64,000 bases of DNA from Muscardinus avellanarius (GCA_963383645.1 OY726564.1:111825040-111889039); one strand, 5' to 3'. Counted from the first letter of the stretch, positions 22,843 to 34,683 are shown. Translations and numbers: made by a program. Notes: generated by a model not told the origin, from the letters alone.

Positions 22843-22960
22843 TGTGTGTGTATGTATTGTGTGTGTATGTGTGTGTGTGTGTGTGTCTCTCACACACACA
22901 CACACACACACACAAAGATAAAGGAAGGAAAGAAGGCAGGCAGGCAGGCAGGCAAGCAAG
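22843..22960 (+). repeat. (TG)n, (CA)n, (GGCA)n cluster
   Basis: TGTGTATG and TG run, CTCTCA(CA)n, then GGAAGGAAAGAAGGCAGGCA; grown from the tail of the SINE at 22646-22842. Confidence 0.9.
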
Positions 22961-23172
22961 TATATATTAGATTAAGTCTTCCAATCTTCAAATAGGTACC
23001 AATGTGCAACTTTATTTAGAATATGATCATTTAGTAGCTAGATATGTGAGATTTCTGCCCGTTTGAAATATAATTCATTAAAACAAAACAAAGATCATGG
23101 GTCATGAAATAATCACTTTTCCTGGACAAAATAATAAAAATCAAGAATAAAATTGTATTTTAACTTAAAACA

Positions 23173-23358
23173 GTAGTCGGGTGTGGTGGCACATACCCAC
23201 AATTTCAGTACTAGGGAGGCTGAGACAGGAGGATCACAGGTTGGAGGACAGCCTCAACTCTCATCAACCTAGCGACACTCTGTTTCCAATAAAAAGTAAA
23301 ACTGTGTTGGAGGTGTAGCTTGAAGATAGAATGCCTCTGCGTTCAGTCTCCAGTACCA
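23173..23358 (+). mobile_element. B1-dID SINE (OLD)
   Basis: TAGTCGGGTGTGGTGGCACA to CAGTCTCCAGTACC. Confidence 0.9.
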
Positions 23359-23378
23359 CACACACACACACACACACT
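23355..23378 (+). repeat. (CA)n microsatellite
   Basis: SINE tail ACCACACACACA. Confidence 0.9.
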
Positions 23379-23990
23379 ACTCAGTTATTCTATGAATCAA
23401 ATTAAGTGGCAGAAGAGAACTTTATTTTAATAAAAATTCCATTTCATCTCAAACTTGAGGGGCTTCCAATAAAAACATATTTAGTCCCTCATGTCAGCTC
23501 TCAATAATCTCACCCGGGATCGAGGCGTCATCAAACTCAGCGCAGCGCGAGCCTGCCGCCACAGCCAGCAACGCACAGAACCAGACTATGAAATTCACCC
23601 TCCTCCCACCCCTCGTATCTCCTCTTACAGATCTCCATCCTGTCCTGCCACGTTTACAGAAAGTGTTGATAAGGACATCAAAAGCAAGCACTATGACAAT
23701 GTCTCTAAAATAAATTTTAAATTAGCTTTAATCTCTCTCTTTTAAGAAACAGTTCCAGACAAGAAATAAAGCCCAGAAGCATCGTATTAATTGGCATGAA
23801 GGAGGATTTGGGGTTGGGGAAGCGAGGCATTGCCACGCTGCAGTTAGAGAAATGGACGGCTACACGCAGCTTATCTGACATAAAAATGGCACTAATTAAT
23901 GAAGAACAAGGGATGACTTTCTATGAGATACTGGTTAACGCAAACTAATTTCCTAACTTCTGAAATGAACTTCTGTGCATATGTAGAGGT

Positions 23991-24139
23991 GTGGTACTGG
24001 AGACGGAACCCCGGGCATTCAGGATCTCAGTAAGCTGCAGAGGGCCTCGCTGAGTTGCTGAGTCTGGCCAGGAACCTGCAACGCTCCTGCCTCAGCCTCC
24101 CAAGTGCTGGGATTACAGGCGTGTGTCAACAAGCCAGGC
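23991..24139 (-). mobile_element. B1-dID SINE with internal deletion
   Basis: TGTGGTACTGGAGACGGAAC to TCAACAAGCCAGGC; middle lost. Confidence 0.88.
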
Positions 24140-24493
24140 TTAAAATAAACATTTTAAACAAATTAGAAAGAAAGATAGAAAGAAATATAACCACTTGATT
24201 TCTGACAATGTCTCTTTACATCAACAGTAAACCGCACTAAGTACTTAAATAAGCAAAATCTGACACCAGTGTGAAAATAAAAAGCCCAAGAGAAAACAGG
24301 AAAAAGAACTGCAAGAGAAACCAAACCTACAAAACTGAATAACCCAATAGGAGCGTTTAACAATCACTTCATTAATTTTTTTCTAAAAGCAAGTAATAAA
24401 AAAATCGCAATTCACACTTATTATGTTCACAATCTTGAATTTACTATAAAGTTAAAACTTCATGAAGTATATTTACATTTAAAATATTTTGGA

Positions 24494-24676
24494 AAGCCAG
24501 GCAGGCTGGCATACACCCATAATTCCAAGAGGATCGCAGGTTCAAGTCCAGTCTCAGAAAATTAGCAAGGCCTTCTACAACTCAGTGAGACTGTTTCAAA
24601 ATAAAAAATTTTTAAAAACGGGCTGAGGGTGAAGCTCAGAGGTAGAACTCCCCTGAGTTCAATTCCCCAGTACCAC
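24494..24676 (+). mobile_element. B1-dID SINE (OLD)
   Basis: AAGCCAGGCAGGCTGGCATA to TCCCCAGTACCAC. Confidence 0.9.
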
Positions 24677-24818
24677 AAAAATACAAATAAATAAATAAAT
24701 AAATACAAACTAAATGCAGGCTCTGATATACTGTAAAGATACAATCAAGTGTTAAGTTTATTTAATGATACTCTGAGCCTGGTAATGTGTTTTTGGTCAC
24801 TGTTGTCATTGTTATTGT

Positions 24819-25043
24819 TTTTTGTGGTCCTGGGGGTCAAACCCAGGGGCATCCTACCTCCCAGCTATGCCCCCAACCTCATTATTATTATTTTTTTGGG
24901 GGTTTTTTTTGTTTTTTTTCTTTTTGAAACAGGGTCTAAGTTGCTGAGTCTTCCTAAGCTGCTCAAGCTGGCCCTGGACCTGCAATCCTCCTGTCTCATC
25001 CTCCCAGGTACTGGAATTACAGGTGTGCATCCCCACACCTGGC
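24819..25043 (-). mobile_element. B1-dID SINE (OLD)
   Basis: TTTGTGGTCCTGGGGGTCAA to CCCCACACCTGGC; T/G-rich expansion inside. Confidence 0.9.
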
Positions 25044-25966
25044 TTACCTGGCCATGTATCTTCAAGGACAGTAAACTGTATTTGCCACTTGTAGCCTTCA
25101 AATTGCATGCTGCAGCTAACTATCCATGTTACAAGTAACTCCAGAAAATATGAGGTCAACAAACTCACCACTTTGAAATTCACACGAAGAAAGACAAAGT
25201 GTGGCTGAGTTTCGGGGGAGGGGCGACTCGGTGTGTGGAAATGTACCGGGAGATGGAGGAAAGGCGACCCCTAGGATGCTGGCCTGACGGACTTTCTGCT
25301 CAGGGTTTTTATATTTGAATTAATACCTCTAACGCACTTGATTTTTGAACAGCATCTGAAAACCACGCAAGAATATCTTAATTCATTTTACTTTAGATCT
25401 TTCCCAGAAAACCAAGAGCAATTTTAGTCATTTTAAATCTGAGTTCCCTTTTTAGCTAAATTACAGGCTAAGGCAAGACAATTTAGAATGACTTGAACTT
25501 CCACTCTTGCTTTGACAGGCAAATTGTCAAAAATAATTAAATAAAAGAATACTCCAATTCCCCCCGGTAGGAACACGTTTCTATGCCACCTCCAGTTCCA
25601 ACTTTTGATGTCTGCGTTGACAGGAATGTCAATTACAGAACTAATAATAAAGTGTATTGAAAATGGATGAACACCTATCTATAAAAGAGAAAAAACGATT
25701 ACTTCCTACTCTACGGTTTCTATAAATTTTCTTACATCAGCAACAGCTAATCAGTTTTTCTAAAGAAAAGGGGACATCTCAGGTAGCAAAAAAAAAACTG
25801 TCAAGAACAGAAATTAAAAAAAAATAGAGAAAACCAGAAATTTGATAACAAGCTCACATTTAAAACATATTTTTATATTTTTCATATTTTCAAATGCAAT
25901 TCCAAGAATGTTACATGTTTCTTTGAGCCTTTGAGTAGTACTGAAGAATTATAAAAAGAAAGCTGT

Positions 25967-26132
25967 TAGATGGGCGTGGTGGCACACGGCTATAATCCAA
26001 CTGAGACAGGAGGGTCACAGATTCAAGTCTAGTCTCTGCAACTTAACAAGACCCTGTTTCACATAAAAATTTTAAAAAGCTTGTGGGCTAGTCCGGAGGT
26101 AAAACACCCCTGGGTTTAATCTCCAGTGCCAA
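25967..26132 (+). mobile_element. B1-dID SINE (OLD)
   Basis: AGATGGGCGTGGTGGCACAC to AATCTCCAGTGCC. Confidence 0.9.
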
Positions 26133-26344
26133 AAAAACAAAAGAAAATTATTCATTTGTTTATTATCCATTCACTAATCATTATCCCTTGATTTATCTAG
26201 AGCCTGTCACAGTACGTACTGCGTAGACTCTTGAACACACAGATAGTCAAGAACACACAGATTTCCAAACCACCAAGAAAGGAAAAAGAATAGAATTGTC
26301 TGTAGATCCACTCACTCTTCCGTCTCCTGGTTTTTGTTGTTTGT

Positions 26345-26535
26345 TTTGTGCTACTGGGGACTGGACGCAGGGGTGTTTTACCTCTGTGCAACAACTCCAG
26401 GCCCCTTCCTTTTTTATATACAGGGGCTTTCCAGATTGCTGAGAATACTGCTAAATTGGCCTGGTCTCAAAACTGAGATCCTCCTGGCTCAGCCTCCCAA
26501 GTACTGGGATTACAGGCATGTACTACACCTGGCTA
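26345..26535 (-). mobile_element. B1-dID SINE (OLD)
   Basis: TGTGCTACTGGGGACTGGAC to GTACTACACCTGGC; abuts the MaLR LTR. Confidence 0.9.
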
Positions 26536-26541
26536 GGGGTC

Positions 26542-26940
26542 TGTTGTAGTTAGATATAGAATATGCCCTGAAGAACTTACGTATTAATGTTGAGTTGATG
26601 TAATTAAGTTACCAGGGTCACAATGGATTCACTGGATGGTCATCTAAGCAGGTGGGGTGTGGCGGGCGGAGGTGGGTCCCCGGAAGTGTGGCCTAGGGAC
26701 TGTGCTTGGGTCTTTGAATGCCCTTGCCTACTCTCTCTTGCTTCCAGCCTCTGTGATATGAAAGCAGATCCCTTGCTCTCTCCCTCTCTCTGCTTCCCAC
26801 TCCTATACACTGAGCTCTGCAAACCTGGCCGGGTATGGACTAAACCCTGGAATCTCCAAGAACTGAGCAAATAAACTTTCCTTCCTCTAAGTTGTGTGGT
26901 CAGTTGTTTTGTATCACATCAGTGAGAATGTTAACTAAAA
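26542..26940 (+). mobile_element. MaLR-type solo LTR (ERVL-MaLR)
   Basis: Starts TGTTGTAGTTAGATATAGAA and ends near AATAAACTTTCCTTCC...CAGTGAGAATGTTAACTAAA, the standard start and polyadenylation end of MaLR LTRs; about 400 bp, with an AATAAA signal at 26870. No internal retroviral sequence beside it, so a solo LTR. Possible short GGTC duplication at both edges. Confidence 0.75.
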
Positions 26941-27764
26941 AGGTCTCCTTGTTAAAATCCTAGCAGTTTATGTTTTCCTAATCAGGATTATAATCTCATG
27001 CTATCTGAAACACTGGCCTTGCTGCAAAAATCCCCACTGTTTCCAACAATGCTCCAGAAACGTGGGCTTTTTCCACACACTGCTGCTAATCAAGTGACAT
27101 CCTTCCAGTAGCAGAATTATAGCTGCTGGTTTTTACAGTTGGCCCCACCTAAATAAAGCCATCATGACCTCAGCCAGCACCGAGACTGAGCAGGATGGGA
27201 GCAGCCTCAGGGGCTCAAACATCACCGGTACCCCTGGCATGAATCCACAAGGCTCAGCAGTTTCTCTTCAGTAAATCGCTTCTCAATTTGTTGTCTGATT
27301 TTGGTCACTTTCCAAAGTCCTGAGATGGCTGTTTTTGACAACTTTATCCAGTTTTATCATGACATGGTGATGAGTGGATTTGCCAAACTCCTCACTCAGT
27401 CAGTCTGCCTTAAATGCATTTTAAATATAATTTGCCTGAGTAACCTACTAAAAAACAGTCACTGAAAATATTTTGAAACATTTCTAAGTATAGAAACTGC
27501 CACCATGCTAAAATTACTATTTTCTTTGACTGTTAACATGCCTTTGTGGAAAGGCGTACTCAGGTGGACCAAAGTGGAAAAAGCCTTCTAAGCAGAGTCA
27601 ACAGCATTTGGAAAGACACCGCAGCGTGTCGGGGAGCGTGCGGACGAGCTGCGCGGTGGACTCCTCTCCAACTGCAAAGAAGTGCGCATCTCCTATTAGT
27701 GCCTAACAATGGCCTCTCTTGGCCACAGCAATCTGGATTTTAGTCCCATCTCTTTCCTTTCCTC

Positions 27765-27990
27765 ATAAAATCTCTTGAAAGAATAATTCAACACTGTTCC
27801 CCTCTTCCTCCCCTCAACCCATTCTTTAACCCACTCTGATCAGACTTCTGCCCCAACTTTATTAAAAATCACCCGCCTACAGATTCAGTGACCTCTCACA
27901 TGAGCCGAATCCAATGACCAGGGCTTGGGCCTTAGCTGCTGGACCGCCCGGCCCCACTTGACCACACTGCCGAGGACGCTCCTCGGCCTG
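27765..27990 (+). mobile_element. Possible L2 remnant
   Basis: ATTCAGTGACCTCTCACATG and GAATCCAATGACCAG resemble L2 ORF2 text; diverged. Confidence 0.45.
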
Positions 27991-28112
27991 CACCACACAG
28001 GCTTGCTGCTCAGATTAGATTATTCAGATTATTTTCTGCAGATCCTTTAATGGAGGCTTTCTCTTCCCATATTTATACATAGTATAAAAGTTAGTGATTT
28101 TCTAACATCCAG

Positions 28113-28137
28113 GGTGTGTGTGTGTGTGTGTGTGTGT
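28113..28137 (+). repeat. (TG)n microsatellite
   Basis: TG run at the tail end of the minus SINE at 28137-28302. Confidence 0.93.
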
Positions 28138-28302
28138 TACTGGGGACTAAACCCAGGGGCATTCTATTATACTACATCCCCTTTTTAATTTTTTATTTTG
28201 AAACAGGATGTCGCTAAATTGCTGAGCCTGGTCTAGAACCAACCTGCCATCCTCCTGTCTCGGCTTCCCAAACACTGGGATTACCGGCGTGTGCCACTGC
28301 CC
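28137..28302 (-). mobile_element. B1-dID SINE (OLD)
   Basis: TTACTGGGGACTAAACCCAG to GTGTGCCACTGCCCA. Confidence 0.9.
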
Positions 28303-28309
28303 ACTGTAA

Positions 28310-28640
28310 CATCTGCTTTTAACCTAGCTCTCCCACATTCTACCCTGCGATAATTATAGCCCCTCCCACTGCTTTCTGCTGATCTCTGGCTACAAAACAC
28401 TTCTCACAGCTTAAGACTATTCCTAATGACAGAAAAAGCATGTCTCATTAATGTTCCACAGTGAACTCAAACACAATGTGTAAAACTGAATGTGCCTGAC
28501 CCTCACCTCCAAACCGACTCTGCCTTCTCTGGCAAGCCTCTTCTCATTTGTTGGTACTAAGATCATCTGCTCACCTGAGCTAGAAACCAGGATAAAACCA
28601 CGGATTCTTTCTCTTCCCTTCTTCTCTGCCACAAATGGCT
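28310..28640 (+). mobile_element. Possible L2 3' remnant
   Basis: Long C/T-rich text of L2 type (CTCCCACTGCTTTCTGCTGA, GACTCTGCCTTCTCTGGCAA); weak. Confidence 0.35.
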
Positions 28641-28771
28641 CCCCATTCCTTTACAAGCCTTGTAGGTTTTACCCCAAATGTCTCTCTCTCTTCTGCCCCA
28701 CTGTCCACATTCTGAGGTGGCTGTTTTGATGCTGTGTGGTGTCATGACAAGTCTGTCAGATGGCTATATAA

Positions 28772-28941
28772 AAAATGGTGGCATACTCCTGTAATCCTAG
28801 TACTTGGGAGGCTGATACAGGAAGATTGCAAGTTTGAGGCCAGCCTCAGCAACTTAGCAAGACGCTGTTTCAAAATAAAAAGAAAATAGGGCTGGGGTTA
28901 TAGTTCAGAGGTAAAATGCCCCTGGGTTCCATCCCCAGTAC
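28772..28941 (+). mobile_element. B1-dID SINE (OLD)
   Basis: AATGGTGGCATACTCCTGTA to CATCCCCAGTAC. Confidence 0.9.
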
Positions 28942-29329
28942 AGGAAAAATACAAAATAAAAAAATAAGCACAGCATTTGGTTTCACATGGGTGAAATGGT
29001 CCTCCATTTACTTCTAAGCACATCTGTTTGCTAGTAAGTTTGCTTTTCATAAGTAAATGGCTCTTCTATTAAGAAGCATATCTGTACAACTTTCAAATCT
29101 TATCACCTCTATGGTAATCATCTTTGAATCATAAAATACCTCTCCAAGCCTTGAATGACAATCAGTAATTTATCATGCAAAATGCCTGGGAAATTAACTT
29201 AAGGTGTGCTTGTTGTCTAAAAGACTTCTTTTGAAGATAGTATTCTGGTTGCCAGAAAATTTTTCCACAACCTGTCCTTTAAAGAAGCATGTGTACCTTC
29301 TAGCTAGTAACATTTAAAAAGCCCATCCA

Positions 29330-29518
29330 TTACAAGCATATGCTTGCAATCCCAGTACTTGGGAAGCTGAGACAGGAAGATTGCAGGTTCAAGACCATCC
29401 TCAGCAACTTATCAAGACACTCAACAACTTAGTGAGACCCTGTTTCAAAATAAAAAACTAAAAAGGGCAGTGGATATAATCCAGAGTTAGCATGTCCCTG
29501 GGTTCAATCCCCTGTACT
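29330..29518 (+). mobile_element. B1-dID SINE (OLD)
   Basis: Head worn (ATTACAAGCATATGC), then CTTGCAATCCCAGTACTTGG to AATCCCCTGTAC. Confidence 0.88.
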
Positions 29519-30320
29519 AAAAAGAAATTATAGCCATTATTTCTCAGAGCTAATGCAAATAAAATATGAGAACTAGATCTAATAAACATGCAATATGCAC
29601 CACAGAACAGAGAGTTGGTCCATGTTAGTCATCCTTTTCAAAGCCAGTACTATAGAAGCAAAGAATTTTTTACCAAATTAGAGCAAAAGAGAGAACTGTG
29701 AATACTAAATTGTATAATAAGTTCTTAATCAATAGCACCTGTCACTCTGTTAACTGTGTTCTCTTCATTCTTCCATGTATTTCTCATTTCTAAAGGAACT
29801 GGCAATTTTGCATGGCATTCCTTGCAGTCTTCTGCATAACTTTCGGGTAGATGCCTGTCAGTCTTGTTTGTTCTCTGGAGCCCACTGTGATGTGACCCTC
29901 AGAGGCCGGTGAGCCTCTCAGCAGCCACGTAAACAGAGCTGAGAGCACATGGTTTCCAAGGCCTGAGTGGCCAGGGACACAGCGACACCAGAAGACGAGC
30001 GAAGCCGACAAGATCTACCAGTGAATTCTAAAGATGCTTGAGAGAACATGAAACTTCTCATTACCGACTCCAAATAAAACAGGAAGCAAACCAGCAAAGT
30101 GCAAATGTCAAAGTTAAATAGCCGCACAGTGGCACTGGGGAGGATGTAACCAAGGAACTAAATTCTCTCCTGCACTTAGCGGAATCTAGCTTCCCAGTGG
30201 CAGGAATAGGAACCATCACCAATCCTTCCTGCTCCGACATGCACACGTGTGCGCATGCGCACACACACCCCACCCCTGACCACTCCTGCCTAGAGGGAAC
30301 CGGCCTGCCCCACTCCTTAC

Positions 30321-30462
30321 CCTCTTCGGCATCTTCCTCCTGGGGTGACAGGGGGCCCCCTCCTGCGGTAGGAGTGGCCGGCTCCTCCTTCTCGGACTCT
30401 CGCTGTAGACTCACCACCTCATAGATCGCGTCTCCAGAGCTGCTGTGGCCTTTTCCTTCAGA
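30321..30462 (-). CDS. RABGAP1L: RABGAP1L internal exon F (acidic linker before the TBC domain)
   Basis: 142-nt exon: 47 codons plus the first G of the next codon. It encodes [18 protein letters not shown], then [18 protein letters not shown] and a [11 protein letters not shown] tail. Acceptor ATGTCCTTTCCAG, donor GTAAGGAGT. This acidic, Ser/Pro-rich linker precedes the TBC domain and is expected to be less constrained; several residues differ from human (TNA to SSS, ESD to ESE, PMSPQDDE to PLSPQEED; memory). GC3 about 62%. The next exon must begin in phase 1 and is not found down to position 1. Confidence 0.95.
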
Positions 30463-30613
30463 CTGGAAAGGACATAGCCATACATTTCAAGATTAGAAGT
30501 CGTCTGCAGGAAATTCTGAAAGACTGTGCTTCGATGGCTCAGAAAGAGCTGAAATGAGCAGTATCTCATGTATACCTAGTGTGTGTCTGAAGTCTGGAAA
30601 GCTTTTTTTTCTG

Positions 30614-30615
<2 letters not shown>

Positions 30616-30650
<35 letters not shown>

Positions 30651-30664
30651 CGTGCGTGAGTGCA

Positions 30665-30696
<32 letters not shown>
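30616..30696 (+). repeat. Interrupted (TG)n microsatellite
   Basis: TG runs around a GCGCGCGTGCGTGCG core; tail side of a truncated minus SINE. Z-DNA prone. Confidence 0.93.
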
Positions 30697-30773
30697 ATGG
30701 GATTGAACTTAGAGGCATTCTACCTCCTATACACCCCCGGTTCTATTTCATTTTTTATTTTGAAACAGAATCT
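30695..30773 (-). mobile_element. B1-dID SINE right half
   Basis: GGGATTGAACTTAGAGGCAT to TTTGAAACAGAATCTC. Confidence 0.85.
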
Positions 30774-30889
30774 CTTGGACTCCAATCTCAAATGTTACAT
30801 CTACAAAGAGGTTTTCTGGCCCCGTCTTCTCCAACCTAAAACAAGTTTCTTCTGTTTCTGATTCTCGTCAAACCGTGGCCTTCCTTCCC

Positions 30890-31010
30890 TTTACCACTTA
30901 CCACAATATAATTACATGTTTATTTTTATACCTGCTTAGCATCTGTCTCACTCACAAGACAGTAAAAATCATAAGAGCAAGGATCATGTTTATTTTAATA
31001 AAAAATTGTA
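30890..31010 (+). mobile_element. L2 3'-end remnant
   Basis: CTTAGCATCTGTCTCACTCA, then AAGAGCAAGGATCATGTTTA, both L2 landmarks. Confidence 0.7.
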
Positions 31011-31059
31011 AGGTATGTGCCACGCAGTTAATGTATGTAGAATGAATGACAAGAGTAAT

Positions 31060-31215
31060 GGTAAAATACATGAGTTAGACCTGAGTCTGAACTCAAATTT
31101 CACTACTAATCTGATGTGTGAAACTGGACAAATGACTTTGCTGAGTCACAGTGTCTGTATCAATAACACAGAAATACTACCTATTCCAAATTGTTAAATA
31201 TTATACTTTTGAAAT
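31060..31215 (+). mobile_element. MIR remnant
   Basis: GAGTTAGACCTGAGTCTGAA, CTGGACAAATGACTTTGCTG: nearly full-length MIR layout. Confidence 0.7.
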
Positions 31216-31489
31216 TCACCAAAGTGCCTATAAGAAGTTCATTATTACTTATAGCATAATACTAGGTCTAAATGACATAAAATAAAAATATAGGCATATA
31301 CAGAAATACATCTCTAATATCTACCTCTACTATAATACACCTAAGTTATAAAAATGGCCATTTTAATTATTAACTCTTTTCAAGAATTCTGAATCAATCA
31401 AGTTTCAAGTACATCTTCAAAATCATTTCAAATAATGAAATTAAAATAGTCTACTGTATGAAAAATAAAGAAAAGACAACCATGAAAAG

Positions 31490-31800
31490 CTTAACCAAGT
31501 TTAAACCAACCAAATTTTTGTTGTTTTTCTACTATATTCAAGAACCAGAGGACTCAAACCATAGAGTGAGCACTAAAAGAATCCTAAAAATAAATATAAA
31601 AAAATCAAAGACTTGAAAAAATGTTCAAATAACCCAAGGGATAGCAGGAAAGGAGAAAAAAAGGAAAGAAAAACAAGAAGAAATAGAAAACAAGTAATAA
31701 ATAGAAGACCTAAATGTGAGCAAACCAATAATTACACTAAATATAAGTGGCCTTAACATATCAATTAAAAGACAGAGAATGTTGTTTTAAAATGATAACA
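31490..31800 (+). mobile_element. Old L1M fragment (start of ORF2 region)
   Basis: TAAATATAAGTGGCCTTAAC and CAATTAAAAGACAGAGAATG are L1 landmarks; no open frame. Confidence 0.7.
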
Positions 31801-31839
31801 GGGTGGTATGACTGGTAGATACTTTGTTTTCTTAATTGT

Positions 31840-31873
31840 TTTGTGATACTGGAAATTGAACCCAGGGGCATAT
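31840..31873 (-). mobile_element. SINE right-half fragment
   Basis: GTGATACTGGAAATTGAACC, CAGGGGCATA. Confidence 0.7.
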
Positions 31874-32096
31874 GTGTATACATATACAGGTGGGAGAATA
31901 CATAGATAAGCATGCAATAGAGAGGACGAGAACATGCTTGTGCTGGTGAAAAGCCCATTTCTTTCCAGGTCTCCAAGAAGTAGAATTCATGTCATAATAA
32001 TTTACTGGCACTGGAAGAATAACAACCCATTTTGTTTACAGTTCCTTTATTGACTGTCATGCAACTTTGAATAATCCTTTGGCTCGAGAGCGATGA

Positions 32097-32098
<2 letters not shown>

Positions 32099-32144
<46 letters not shown>

Positions 32145-32165
32145 CTATGTATGTGTTGTGTGTGT
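32099..32165 (+). repeat. (TG)n microsatellite
   Basis: About 19 TG units then GCGCGCGCTATGTATG; tail side of the minus SINE at 32166-32341. Confidence 0.93.
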
Positions 32166-32341
32166 GTTGCTGGGGATTGAACCCAGGGGCATATAACCTC
32201 TGAGCTAGACCCCTAGCCCTAGTTTATTTCTCATCTAGAAGCAGGGTCATGCTAAGTTGCGGAGGCTGTCTTACACCTTCGCTCTTCCCGTCTCATCCTT
32301 TAACATACTAGGGTTTCAAGTATGTGCCACCGTATCTGGGA
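32166..32341 (-). mobile_element. B1-dID SINE (OLD)
   Basis: TTGCTGGGGATTGAACCCAG to GTGCCACCGTATCTGG. Confidence 0.9.
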
Positions 32342-32926
32342 AATCCTTTAATAATGACAACAACTAAGCAATCAAAACAGGAAGAGGGAAAAGGCAGGAT
32401 GGAAGGATGAATGGGAGGGAGAGAAGGAAAAACATCATAAAAGAGCATTAAGAAATGCCCAGAAGACTGAGCTTTTGATATAGCTCAGAGGATGTTCATT
32501 ACAACATGATGCAAAAACAGTCCACAAGAGAATAAAAGCTGAGTCAGACCACAGCTATAATCGTTTTACGAAGGAAGAAAATCACAACAATTTAACGTGT
32601 CTAGCTGATGAAGCCTCGCTGAGCTCTGACAAGTTACTTCAGTATGAAAATGGCTAAGTGGCTTCTCTATTTGTCCGCGGCCTGCTTTTGCTGCAGTGCA
32701 TTTTGCATATTCGAGCTGGGCAGCAGTAAGTCTTTCAGAAGCTGGCGGTGGAGCAGTAACCGCAGCAGCATACTGAGGATGCCCAGCATTCAAACGGAGC
32801 AGTGGACCCCGATTTTACAAAACTCACACTATTAGAATTCACACTGAATTTCACCGTTACCTCCTTTACTACGAAATGAAAACATATTTGACCTACTAAC
32901 AGTGCCTAGTGTAAGGACGTCGTAGA

Positions 32927-33103
32927 GCCAGCATTGGGGGTGCACACCTGTCATCCTAGTACTTGGGAGGCTGAGGCAGGAGGATAGGAGGTTTGAGGAC
33001 AGTCTCAGCAACTTGGTAAAATGCTGTTTCACAAAATAAAAAGTAAAAAAGGCTGCATTGTAGCTCAGAGGCTGAATGCTTCTAGGTTCAATCCTCAGTA
33101 CAA
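32927..33103 (+). mobile_element. B1-dID SINE (OLD)
   Basis: GAGCCAGCATTGGGGGTGCA to CAATCCTCAGTAC. Confidence 0.9.
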
Positions 33104-33587
33104 AAAAAATCAAAAAATAAAAAGAATGACAAAGGGGCTCTAATTTTGTTCATTCACTATGAAAATAATTTTATAGTATTACTGATAAACAGAACAACAT
33201 ATTCATATAATGTAGATTTCTTAATATTGCAAGCAGAAATGAATAGGACTATTAGGTATTTCTTGGCATTTTTTTTACCTGAACTTTATAAGCATGTATT
33301 TCTAGACCCTATTTCAATTGTACATAAAGGACAGAAAAGGTTTTTTATATGCAATCAGTATGTCTATTATGTTATATTTCAAGTTTATGTCACAGGATTC
33401 TAAAAAAAGTACATAATTATTACACTAACTATAATATATTAACTTTTATAAAATCTAGAAGTGGATTTTTCCAACACTCCATTGTTTGGCTTCCAGTAGC
33501 CTCAGTAGCCTTTAGTTTTTTATTTTTTTTTTTGAGAACTTTTATAACTGCTTACAAAATTATCTTGGCATTAAAAATCAAAGGTAG

Positions 33588-34079
<492 letters not shown>

Positions 34080-34293
34080 TTAGGGAAACCTAAGGTCCTT
34101 TACAATCATATTACTTTCTATATCTTTATCTTCAACTGTTTTATTACCACTTTGATTAAATAGTCAACCAAGTATTCCAAGTACGCTTGGCAGGCACTAA
34201 TGATCCAGTCTTAATCAAGTGGCCAGTCTCCTGACATCTGATTTTTTCCATTTCCCAAATCAGACCCTTAATATAAAAATAAATAAATAAAAA

Positions 34294-34366
34294 TTGGTCT
34301 GGGCGTAGAGCTCAGTAGTAGCGTACTTGCTAAAATGTGTGAGGCCCTGGGTTTAATTCCCAGCAT
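34294..34366 (+). mobile_element. ID SINE (BC1/tRNA-Ala type)
   Basis: GGTCTGGGCGTAGAGCTCAG, then TAGCGTACTTGC and GAGGCCCTGGGTTTAATTCC. It retains the anticodon-stem region that the dimeric SINE has lost, so it is a stand-alone ID element. The only one in the window. Confidence 0.85.
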
Positions 34367-34369
34367 AAA

Positions 34370-34422
34370 ATCAATCAATCAATCAATCAATAAATAAATA
34401 AATAAATAAATAAATAAAAACT
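34370..34422 (+). repeat. (AATC)n-(AAAT)n tail
   Basis: AATCAATCAATC then AAATAAATAAAT: A-rich tail of the ID element at 34294. Confidence 0.93.
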
Positions 34423-34511
34423 TCAGAATATTCTTTGCTTTAAAACTATCAGATTTCTTAGACTGCCTCTGGAGAATCAGAAATTTGTCTTTTCTTTTTT
34501 TTAATTTATTT

Positions 34512-34683
34512 TCAGTACTAGGCATTGAACCCAGGGGCAATCTATCTCCAAGCTGTACTCTTAGCCCCCTCCAAAGGGTCTGTCAAAATTGCTATAAGTT
34601 GCTGAGGCTAGCCTCAAACCTGTGATCCTTCTGTCTCAGCCTCCCAAGTCCTGGGATTACAGATGTGTGCCATCATACCTTGT
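34512..34683 (-). mobile_element. B1-dID SINE (OLD)
   Basis: TTCAGTACTAGGCATTGAAC to GTGCCATCATACCTTG. Confidence 0.9.

Larger units (their letters stand above)
1..30320 (-). other. RABGAP1L intron downstream of exon F (start of a >30-kb intron)
   Basis: Begins with the exon F donor at 30320. No sequence resembling the next RABGAP1L exons (start of the TBC domain) is visible on the minus strand. Beyond the repeats listed, I recognise nothing in 159-625, 1446-2424, 4453-4798, 6661-7136, 7471-8022, 8526-9387, 11639-12002, 13184-13870, 18003-18470, 18641-19190, 21304-21770, 23359-23990, 24140-24493, 25044-25966, 26940-27765, 28942-29329 and 29519-30320. Confidence 0.8.

Noticed and set aside
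26623..26874. Short gene in the 26.6-26.9 kb frames
   Set aside because: The interval is a MaLR LTR; the frames are chance.
34294..34366. Possible tRNA gene
   Set aside because: A-box and B-box-like words are present, but the sequence is an ID SINE with A-rich tail and cannot fold a full cloverleaf.
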